NCBI GenBank assembly: GCA_023433465.1
Contig: JAEZCR010000291.1
Span: 1-5,964 of the forward strand
DNA: 5,964 nucleotides
Direction of reading: 5' to 3'
DNA from: Pseudomonadota bacterium
Lineage (GTDB): Bacteria > Pseudomonadota > Gammaproteobacteria > Steroidobacterales > Steroidobacteraceae
The translations under genes were made by a program, and so were the position numbers. The notes under the pieces are model-generated. The model had not been told where the DNA came from. It saw only the letters and a list, made by a program, of their open reading frames with translations, and did no database searches. Below, one piece after another: positions 1 through 5,964 of the stretch; position 1 is the stretch's first letter; every line of letters starts with the position of its first letter.

Positions 1-1274
<1,274 letters not shown>

Positions 1275-1290
1275 TCGACTAATCAACTGC

Positions 1291-1299
1291 AAGAAAAGG
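1291..1299 (+). promoter_or_regulatory. Ribosome binding site of folD
   Basis: A purine-rich run ending in AAAAGG lies five bases before the GTG at 1305. Between the ahcY stop at 1272-1274 and this GTG there is no other ATG, GTG or TTG in frame, so this site fixes the non-ATG start of folD. Confidence 0.6.
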
Positions 1300-1304
1300 T
1301 CTCC

Positions 1305-2171
1305 GTGACTGCAAAGATCCTTGACGGCAAGGCCGTCGCAGCGAAAGAGAGACAGAGGTCGGCGGCGCGAGCCGCCGACTTCGTTTCGAAATTCGGAAGA
1401 GCGCCCGGCCTCGCGGTCGTGAAGGTCGGCGAAGACCCGGCCTCCGCGGTCTACGTGCGCAACAAGCGCAAGGCCTGCGAGGAGTGCGGCATCGCCTCGT
1501 TCGCCTACGACCTGCCGGCGACCACGTCGCGCGAGGAATTGCTCGCGTTGATCCAGCAGTTGAACCGCGACGATGCCGTCGACGGCATCCTGCTGCAGCT
1601 GCCGCTGCCGAACGGTCTCGACAGCACCGAGATCATGGACACGATCGACCCGGCTAAGGACGTCGACGGGTTCCACCCGACGAACACCGGGTTGTTAGCC
1701 CAGAAACGCCCGGGCCTGCGGCCGTGCACGCCGTGGGGCGTGATCCGGCTCGTGAAGGAATACGACCTCGATCTCGTCGGCCTGCGCGCCGTCGTGGTCG
1801 GCGCCTCGAACATCGTGGGGCGCCCGATGGCGCTCGAGCTGCTGCTCGCACGCTCGACGGTCACCGTCTGTCACACGGGCACGCGCGACCTGAAGGCGGA
1901 AGTCGAGCGCGCGGATCTCGTCGTCGCCGCCGTCGGAAAGCCGGCCTACATTCCAGGTATATGGATTCGTGATGGTGCGATCGTGATCGATGTCGGAATC
2001 AACCGCCTGCCCGACGGAAAGCTCGCCGGTGACGTGGAATTCGCGACGGCGGCTCAGCGCGCCTCGTGGATCACGCCCGTTCCGGGCGGCGTGGGGCCGA
2101 TGACGATCGCGATGCTGCTGTCGAATACGGTGGACGCCGCGATCGCGAGAAAGTCCGTCAAGGACACATAA
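1305..2171 (+). CDS. folD: Bifunctional methylenetetrahydrofolate dehydrogenase / methenyltetrahydrofolate cyclohydrolase
   Basis: FolD oxidises 5,10-methylene-THF to methenyl-THF with NADP+ and hydrolyses that to 10-formyl-THF, linking C1 units to purine synthesis, initiator formylation and formate. The 288 residues match the family length. The catalytic residues fall at the same numbers as in E. coli FolD: Tyr50 and Lys54 in YVRNKRKACEECGI, Gln98 in QLPLP and Asp121 in KDVDGFHPTNTG. The C-terminal half is the Rossmann domain with PCTPWGV, VVVGASNIVGRPMALELL, AVGKPAYIPG, GAIVIDVGIN and the signature PGGVGPMT. The start is GTG with a purine-rich site upstream, and the N-terminus TAKILDGKAVA is typical. 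The gene lies 30 bases after ahcY and 45 bases before fdhD. This position suggests a link between folate-bound C1 units and formate oxidation, which is inference. Nothing looks broken, and a monofunctional form is unlikely because both the Lys/Asp site and the Rossmann fold are intact. Confidence 0.97.
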   Translation: MTAKILDGKAVAAKERQRSAARAADFVSKFGRAPGLAVVKVGEDPASAVYVRNKRKACEECGIASFAYDLPATTSREELLALIQQLNRDDAVDGILLQLPLPNGLDSTEIMDTIDPAKDVDGFHPTNTGLLAQKRPGLRPCTPWGVIRLVKEYDLDLVGLRAVVVGASNIVGRPMALELLLARSTVTVCHTGTRDLKAEVERADLVVAAVGKPAYIPGIWIRDGAIVIDVGINRLPDGKLAGDVEFATAAQRASWITPVPGGVGPMTIAMLLSNTVDAAIARKSVKDT

Positions 2172-2205
2172 CACCCTCCGTCGAGTGCCTTACGGGCGCG
2201 GGTGT
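2171..2205 (+). other. Imperfect inverted repeat in the folD-fdhD gap
   Basis: ACACCC at 2171-2176 is complementary to GGGTGT at 2200-2205. Inside it, CCGT at 2178-2181 can pair with ACGG at 2192-2195, leaving a 10-base loop. No T-tract follows, so it is not a convincing intrinsic terminator. It overlaps the start of the proposed -10 box of fdhD, so it could be an operator-like site or simply chance pairing in GC-rich DNA. Confidence 0.25.
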
Positions 2206-2210
2206 AAACT
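2205..2210 (+). promoter_or_regulatory. Possible -10 box of an fdhD-fds promoter
   Basis: TAAACT matches the sigma-70 -10 consensus at four of six positions, including the first two and the last. It ends six bases before the fdhD ATG, so transcription would begin at or next to the start codon and produce a leaderless message. In support, no Shine-Dalgarno-like purine run is seen before the ATG at 2217. Against it, no good -35 box is found at 16-18 bases upstream (the region around 2181-2188 matches poorly), so an activator would be needed or the match is chance. Confidence 0.3.
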
Positions 2211-2216
2211 CGGCCC

Positions 2217-3077
2217 ATGAAGAGCCAGGCTCATCGCACCGTCGAGATCGACGCCCTGCGCGATGCGGGTGACGTGCGGCGCGACGACGCCATCGCCGTC
2301 GAGGAGCCGCTCGAAATCCGCCTCATGCGCGACGGCCTGCCCGAGGCCGACGAAAATGGCGGCACGGGCCGCTCCATCGTGGTGACCATGCGCACGCCGG
2401 GACACGACGCGGAGCTCGCCGTCGGCTTCCTGTACGGCGAGGGCTTGTTGCGCGAGTCGCGCGACGTCGTCTCCACCGGATACTGCGGCCCGACCGGCAA
2501 CATCCTGCGCGTCACGGTGCGCGCCGACCTGCCGCTCGATCTCGCGCACCTCCAGCGCAATTTCCATTCGACCTCGAGCTGCGGTGTCTGCGGCAAGGCG
2601 TCCATCGAGGCCGTCACGGCCAGCGCCGGGACGCGACGCGTCGCGCCCGGGCCGGTAGTTAGTGAGGCGGTGCTGCGCGCGTTGCCCGACCGCTTGCGCG
2701 CCTCGCAGCGCGAGTTCGCCGAAACGGGCGGCATGCACGCGGTGGGGCTGTTCACGGCGGCGGGCGAGCTGATCGCGAGCCGCGAGGACGTCGGCCGTCA
2801 CAACGCGATGGACAAACTCGTCGGCATGTCCCTCATGGAGGGCAGCCTCCCGTGGGCCGACCGCATCGTGCTGCTGTCGGGCCGCGCGAGTTTCGAGCTC
2901 GTGCAGAAGGCCATGATGGCGGGCGTCGCCCTCGTTGCCGCGATAGGCGCGCCTTCGACACTCGCAGTCGAGTTGGCGGAGTCCGCCGGCATCACACTGG
3001 CGGCTTTCCTGCGCCCCGGGGGATGCAACGTTTATTGTCATCCGCAACGCGTGCGCTCGATGCGGAGCAAATCATGA
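2217..3077 (+). CDS. fdhD: Formate dehydrogenase accessory sulfurtransferase FdhD/FdsC
   Basis: FdhD moves sulfur from a cysteine desulfurase to the bis-MGD molybdenum cofactor, which formate dehydrogenase needs for activity. In fds operons the same protein is called FdsC. The 286 residues are close to the family's usual length. The key CxxC is in SSCGVCGKASIE, with Cys122 and Cys125 matching Cys121 and Cys124 of E. coli. Other family motifs are the N-terminal VEEPLEIRL, TPGHDAELAVGFLYGEGLL, the GRHNAMDKLVG cofactor-binding stretch near residues 198-208 and SGRASFELVQKAMMAGV. An in-frame TAA at 2205 makes the ATG at 2217 the most upstream start possible. The last four bases overlap the fdsG start (ATGA), indicating translational coupling. 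In the well-known fds operons of Cupriavidus and Rhodobacter, fdsC lies after fdsA. Here it leads the operon. The short N-terminal tail is variable and carries no motif. Confidence 0.96.
   Translation: MKSQAHRTVEIDALRDAGDVRRDDAIAVEEPLEIRLMRDGLPEADENGGTGRSIVVTMRTPGHDAELAVGFLYGEGLLRESRDVVSTGYCGPTGNILRVTVRADLPLDLAHLQRNFHSTSSCGVCGKASIEAVTASAGTRRVAPGPVVSEAVLRALPDRLRASQREFAETGGMHAVGLFTAAGELIASREDVGRHNAMDKLVGMSLMEGSLPWADRIVLLSGRASFELVQKAMMAGVALVAAIGAPSTLAVELAESAGITLAAFLRPGGCNVYCHPQRVRSMRSKS
3064..3067 (+). promoter_or_regulatory. Ribosome binding site of fdsG
   Basis: GGAG lies six bases before the ATG at 3074, inside the 3' end of fdhD. It supports 3074 as the fdsG start rather than the longer in-frame reading that opens at 2852 within fdhD. 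Confidence 0.65.
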
Positions 3078-3580
3078 CGATCGAAAACGAGCAGCCGGTT
3101 CCAGGCCGCGCCAGCGACACGGTGAAGGGCAGCGTCGCGAACGCGGTGAAGCGCTTCGCCGCGGAGCCCGGCCCGCTGCTCGAGATCCTGCACGCCGTGC
3201 AGGACGACCTTGGCTGTGTGCCGGCCGACGCGGTGCCGCTCATCGCCGATGCGCTGAACCTCTCGCGCGCCGAAGTGCACGGCGTCGTGAGTTTCTATCA
3301 TCACTTCCGCGAGCGGGCGCCAGGACATTACGTCGTGCAGGTGTGTCGTGCCGAAGCCTGCCAGTCGATGAACGTGGAGGCGGTGGAGCGCCGCGCGCGC
3401 GAGCTGCTCGGACTCGACTACGGTCAAACCACCGCGGACGGCCGCGTCACGCTCGAGGCGGTCTACTGCCTCGGCAACTGCGCGTGCGCGCCGTCGCTCA
3501 TGGTCAATGGCGAACTGCACGGGCGCGTGACGCCCGAGCGCGTGGGCGAGCTCGCGCGCGAGTGGGGAGTGCGCTCGTGA
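3074..3580 (+). CDS. fdsG: NAD-dependent formate dehydrogenase gamma subunit (NuoE-like [2Fe-2S] protein)
   Basis: FdsG is the small electron-transfer subunit of the soluble molybdenum formate dehydrogenase FdsGBA, homologous to NuoE of respiratory complex I. It partners FdsB at the NAD+ end of the complex. The protein has 168 residues. A helical N-terminal part contains LLEILHAVQDDLGCVP and the family stretch EVHGVVSFYHHF. A thioredoxin-like domain follows with the [2Fe-2S] ligands Cys91 and Cys96 (CRAEAC) and Cys132 and Cys136 (CLGNC), the C-x4-C ... C-x3-C spacing of NuoE. An additional Cys138 is also present. The start at 3074 has GGAG six bases upstream and overlaps the fdhD stop. The stop overlaps the GTG of fdsB. 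NuoE or HoxE are alternative family names, but the neighbours fdhD, a long FdsB and FdsA make FdsG the right call. Confidence 0.95.
   Translation: MTIENEQPVPGRASDTVKGSVANAVKRFAAEPGPLLEILHAVQDDLGCVPADAVPLIADALNLSRAEVHGVVSFYHHFRERAPGHYVVQVCRAEACQSMNVEAVERRARELLGLDYGQTTADGRVTLEAVYCLGNCACAPSLMVNGELHGRVTPERVGELAREWGVRS
3564..3569 (+). promoter_or_regulatory. Ribosome binding site of fdsB
   Basis: GGGGAG lies seven bases before the GTG at 3577. It decides in favour of this non-ATG start, which overlaps the fdsG stop as GTGA, over the more upstream in-frame ATG at 3343 that lies inside fdsG. Confidence 0.7.
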
Positions 3581-5145
3581 GCACTCCGGTCACTGTTTAC
3601 GTTCCGGGAGACGCGAGCGCGTTGTCGCTCGGCGCGGAGTCGGTCGCGCGTGCGATCGAGGCGGAAGCGGGCAAGCGCGGCGCGGCGGTGCGCGTCGTTC
3701 GCAATGGCTCGCGCGGGCTGTTCTGGCTCGAGCCGCTGGTCGAAGTGGTCACGCCGACGGGTCGAGTCGCATACGGGCCGGTGCGCACGAGCGACGTCGG
3801 CGCGCTCCTCGACGCGGGCATGCTCGAAGGCGGCGCCCATCCGCTGCGCCACGGCGACATCGCCGCGCATCCCTGGCTGACGACGCAGCAGCGGCTGACC
3901 TCGGCGCGCGTCGGCGTCATCGATCCCACCGACATCGACGATTACATCGCGCAGGGCGGCTACGCCGGCCTCGCGAACGCGCTGACGATGCCGCCGTCCG
4001 AAGTCGTGAAGGTGGTAACCGACTCCGGCCTGCGGGGTCGCGGCGGCGCGGCGTTTCCCACGGGCATCAAGTGGAAAACCGTCCTCGACCAGGTTGCCCC
4101 GCAGAAATACATCGCCTGCAACGCGGACGAGGGCGACTCGGGTACGTTCGCCGACCGCATGCTCATGGAAGGCGATCCGTTCTCGCTGATCGAAGGAATG
4201 ACCATCGCGGGGCTCGCGGTGGGCGCGACGCGCGGCTACATCTATCTACGCGTGGAATACCCCCACGCGGCGCGCGCGCTCGCGAAGGCGATCTCGGTGG
4301 CGCGCTCGCGCGGATACCTGGGCGAAAACGTGCGCGGCAGCGGCAGGTCGTTCGACATCGCGGTGCGGCTCGGCGCCGGCGCGTACATCTGCGGCGAAGA
4401 AACGTCGATGCTCGAGAGCCTGGAGGGGCGCCGCGGCGAAGTGCGCGTGCGTCCGCCATTGCCCGCGGTCAAGGGTCTGTTCGGACAGCCGACGGTGGTG
4501 AACAACGTCGTGACGCTCGCGACCGTACCCGTGGTGCTCGCGCGCGGCGCGCAGTTCTACCGCGACTTCGGCATGGGCAGATCGCGTGGCACGATCCCGC
4601 TGCAGCTCGCGGGCAACGTGAAGCGCGGCGGGTTGATCGAGCGTGCGTTCGGGCTCACGGTGCGCGAGCTGGTGTACGACTACGGCGGCGGTTCCGCCAC
4701 CGGGCGGCCGGTGCGCGCCGTGCAGATCGGCGGTCCGCTCGGCGCCTATCTACCGGAATCCGCTTTCGACACACCGCTCGACTATGAGGCGCTCGCGTCG
4801 CGCGACGCGCTGCTCGGGCACGGCGGGGTCGTGGTGTTCGACGACGGCGTCGACATGGCGCGCATGGCGCGTTACGCACTCGAGTTCTGCGCGGTCGAAT
4901 CCTGCGGCAAGTGCACGCCTTGCCGCATCGGCTCGACGCGCGGCGTCGAGCTCGTCGATCGCATCATCGCGCGGCGTGCGACGCCCTCGGGCGCGAACGG
5001 CGCGCAGGCCACGGACCTCGCGCTGCTCGACGAGCTCTGCGACACGATGCTCAACGGCTCGTTGTGCGGCCTCGGCGGCATGACGCCGTTCCCCGTGCGC
5101 AGCGCCCTGAAGCATTTCCGGGAGGACTTTGTGACTGGGGACTGA
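3577..5145 (+). CDS. fdsB: NAD-dependent formate dehydrogenase beta subunit (NuoF-like, FMN and NAD binding)
   Basis: FdsB is the diaphorase subunit of FdsGBA. It takes electrons from formate oxidation in FdsA through iron-sulfur clusters to FMN and reduces NAD+. The protein has 522 residues from the GTG start. Residues 1 to about 110 form a thioredoxin-like domain without cluster cysteines, as in other FdsB. The NuoF core follows: GRGGAAFPTGIKW (154-166) and CNADEGDSGTFADR (181-194) for NAD/FMN binding, and GAGAYICGEETSM (266-278). An SLBB-like segment lies near 345-385 (IPLQLAGNVKRGG). The [4Fe-4S] ligands are Cys443, Cys446 and Cys449 (ESCGKCTPC) and Cys497 (SLCGLGG). The gene is translationally coupled to fdsG. 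The final codons GGG GAC and the stop TGA belong to the left arm of the palindrome at 5137-5193, so the C-terminus was probably rewritten by that insertion. The core ends well before this point and should be functional. Confidence 0.96.
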   Translation: MSTPVTVYVPGDASALSLGAESVARAIEAEAGKRGAAVRVVRNGSRGLFWLEPLVEVVTPTGRVAYGPVRTSDVGALLDAGMLEGGAHPLRHGDIAAHPWLTTQQRLTSARVGVIDPTDIDDYIAQGGYAGLANALTMPPSEVVKVVTDSGLRGRGGAAFPTGIKWKTVLDQVAPQKYIACNADEGDSGTFADRMLMEGDPFSLIEGMTIAGLAVGATRGYIYLRVEYPHAARALAKAISVARSRGYLGENVRGSGRSFDIAVRLGAGAYICGEETSMLESLEGRRGEVRVRPPLPAVKGLFGQPTVVNNVVTLATVPVVLARGAQFYRDFGMGRSRGTIPLQLAGNVKRGGLIERAFGLTVRELVYDYGGGSATGRPVRAVQIGGPLGAYLPESAFDTPLDYEALASRDALLGHGGVVVFDDGVDMARMARYALEFCAVESCGKCTPCRIGSTRGVELVDRIIARRATPSGANGAQATDLALLDELCDTMLNGSLCGLGGMTPFPVRSALKHFREDFVTGD

Positions 5146-5193
5146 TTTATTTATCGACGATGTCTTTCATCGTCGATAAATAAATCTGTCCCC
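5137..5193. repeat. 57-base near-perfect palindrome, probable REP/REPIN-type inserted element
   Basis: The left arm 5137-5162 and right arm 5168-5193 are 26 bases each and are reverse complements except for one position (T5143 opposite T5187). The loop is TCTTT at 5163-5167. The outer ends read GGGGAC and GTCCCC. The inner part is AT-rich (TTTATTTATC), unlike the GC-rich genes on both sides. From memory, not checked, ends of the type AAATAAATCTGTCCCC recur near REP-associated tyrosine transposase (RAYT) genes in proteobacteria. I see no clear target-site duplication. The element overlaps the fdsB stop codon and ends six bases before the fdsA ribosome binding site. In RNA it would form a very stable hairpin. 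It lacks a following T-tract, so it is not a classical terminator, but it could change message stability or the ratio of FdsB to FdsA. Confidence 0.85.
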
Positions 5194-5199
5194 GATTTC

Positions 5200-5204
5200 G
5201 GAGA
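5200..5204 (+). promoter_or_regulatory. Ribosome binding site of fdsA
   Basis: GGAGA lies five bases before the ATG at 5210 and just outside the palindrome, so it stays single-stranded if the hairpin forms. This gives fdsA its own translation start even though coupling to fdsB has been lost. Confidence 0.7.
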
Positions 5205-5209
5205 CGACC

Positions 5210-5964
5210 ATGTACGCGAAGGACTATCACGATCTCGGAACTCCGCCCGCGAATGGCGAGGCGGTCACGCTCGAAATCGACGGCGCAACGGTCACCGTGC
5301 CGGCGGGGACGTCGATCATGCGCGCGGCGGCGCTCGCCGACGCGGACATTCCGAAGCTGTGCGCCACGGACACGCTGAAGCACTTCGGCTCCTGCCGCGT
5401 GTGCCTGGTCGAAATCGAAGGCCGCAAGGGATTTCCCGCCTCGTGCACCACCGAGGTCGCGGCGGGCATGAAGGTGCACACGCAGAGCGAGGCGCTGACG
5501 AAGACGCGCCGTGGCGTGCTCGAACTCTACGTCTCCGAGCACCCGATGGGCAGCTGCCCGGACTCGAGCCGCTGCGAGCTCGAACATCTAGCCCAGGAAC
5601 ACGGCATCGAGCAGTCGCGCTTCGCGGGTCCAACTACCGCCCGCCACGTCCACACGCCGAAGCCGGTCGACGCGAGCAATCCGTACTTCCGCTTCGACAA
5701 CGACCTGTGCATCGTCTGTTCGCGCTGCGTGCGCGCGTGCGAGGAGCAGCAGGGCACTTTCGCGCTGACCATCGAGGGCCGGGGCCTCGAATCGCGCGTC
5801 GCGGCCTCACAGCAGCAACCTTTCCTCGAATCCGAGTGCGTATCCTGCGGCGCCTGCGTCGAGGCGTGTCCGACCGGCGCGCTCATGGAGAAGTCCGTGC
5901 TCGCCGCGGGCCTGCCGCAGCAGGCCGTCACCACGACTTGCGCCTATTGCGGCGTCGGCTGCTC
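5210..5964 (+). CDS. fdsA: NAD-dependent formate dehydrogenase alpha (catalytic) subunit, N-terminal part, cut by window end
   Basis: FdsA carries the bis-MGD molybdenum centre that oxidises formate to CO2 in the cytosol. The visible 251 residues are the electron-wiring region. They hold a plant-type [2Fe-2S] domain with Cys51, Cys62, Cys65 and Cys79, and a NuoG-like His-Cys motif with His111, Cys116 and Cys122. A two-cluster ferredoxin domain follows with Cys167, 170, 173, 177 (CIVCSRCVRAC) and Cys210, 213, 216, 220 (CVSCGACVEAC). The last residues, TTCAYCGVGC, open the [4Fe-4S]/molybdopterin oxidoreductase domain with Cys244, 247 and 251. Full FdsA has roughly 950 residues, so about three quarters lies beyond the window, including the catalytic Cys and cofactor pocket. 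The His-Cys motif is unusual: it appears to lack the first of its three cysteines and two residues of spacing. The start at 5210 has GGAGA upstream. A small fdsD gene would be expected after fdsA but is not visible. Confidence 0.95.
   Translation, partial: MYAKDYHDLGTPPANGEAVTLEIDGATVTVPAGTSIMRAAALADADIPKLCATDTLKHFGSCRVCLVEIEGRKGFPASCTTEVAAGMKVHTQSEALTKTRRGVLELYVSEHPMGSCPDSSRCELEHLAQEHGIEQSRFAGPTTARHVHTPKPVDASNPYFRFDNDLCIVCSRCVRACEEQQGTFALTIEGRGLESRVAASQQQPFLESECVSCGACVEACPTGALMEKSVLAAGLPQQAVTTTCAYCGVGC

Noticed and set aside
1275..1304. Riboswitch between ahcY and folD
   Set aside because: The gap is 30 bases, too short for an SAH or tetrahydrofolate riboswitch, and no such fold is seen. 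An SAH riboswitch would be expected upstream of ahcY, outside the window.
1950..2000. Short stretch in folD with lower GC, as a possible sign of transfer or repair
   Set aside because: It encodes the normal FolD segment PAYIPG...GAIVIDVGIN, and the local composition change is too small and short to mean anything.
2190..3047. Long minus-strand open frame of 285 codons opposite fdhD
   Set aside because: It mirrors fdhD in GC-rich DNA and its translation is low-complexity Arg/Ala/His-rich without any motif. The other minus-strand frames in the window have the same character.
3343..3576. Longer fdsB starting at the ATG at 3343
   Set aside because: The added 78 residues are an off-frame reading of fdsG and are Arg-rich. 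The GTG at 3577 has a good ribosome binding site and overlaps the fdsG stop.
5137..5193. Palindrome as a Rho-independent terminator
   Set aside because: The stem is long enough but its core is AT-rich and no T-tract follows on either strand. It also sits within an operon, just before a subunit gene needed for the same enzyme.

Overview
The window comes from a GC-rich bacterium, most likely a beta- or gammaproteobacterium. The adenosylhomocysteinase carries the long insertion seen in bacterial forms of the enzyme. The FolD resembles the E. coli enzyme residue for residue at its active site. The formate dehydrogenase genes are of the soluble NAD-linked fds type. The sequence does not allow a finer placement. 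All recognised genes are on the + strand and coding density is close to complete.

Layout: the 3' nine-tenths of ahcY (1-1274), a 30-base gap, folD (GTG start, 1305-2171), a 45-base gap with a possible promoter, then an fds operon in the order fdhD/fdsC (2217-3077), fdsG (3074-3580), fdsB (3577-5145) and fdsA (5210 to beyond the window end). fdhD-fdsG and fdsG-fdsB overlap by four bases. The fdsB-fdsA junction is the exception: it holds a 57-base near-perfect palindrome (26-bp arms, one mismatch, 5-base loop). The palindrome supplies the last codons and stop of fdsB and looks like an inserted REP/REPIN-type mobile repeat.

Together the genes form a one-carbon module. AhcY removes the S-adenosylhomocysteine left by methyl transfer. 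FolD takes methylene-tetrahydrofolate to formyl-tetrahydrofolate. FdsGBA oxidises formate to CO2 and reduces NAD+, and FdhD delivers sulfur to the molybdenum cofactor of FdsA. This arrangement fits disposal of methyl groups or C1 units through formate, but no methyl donor or dedicated methyltransferase is visible here.

The points most worth a second look are the palindrome inside the fds operon, the resulting FdsB C-terminus, an incomplete His-Cys3 iron-sulfur motif in FdsA, a possible leaderless fdhD transcript, and the C1 gene neighbourhood. I did not find a wholly unknown system.
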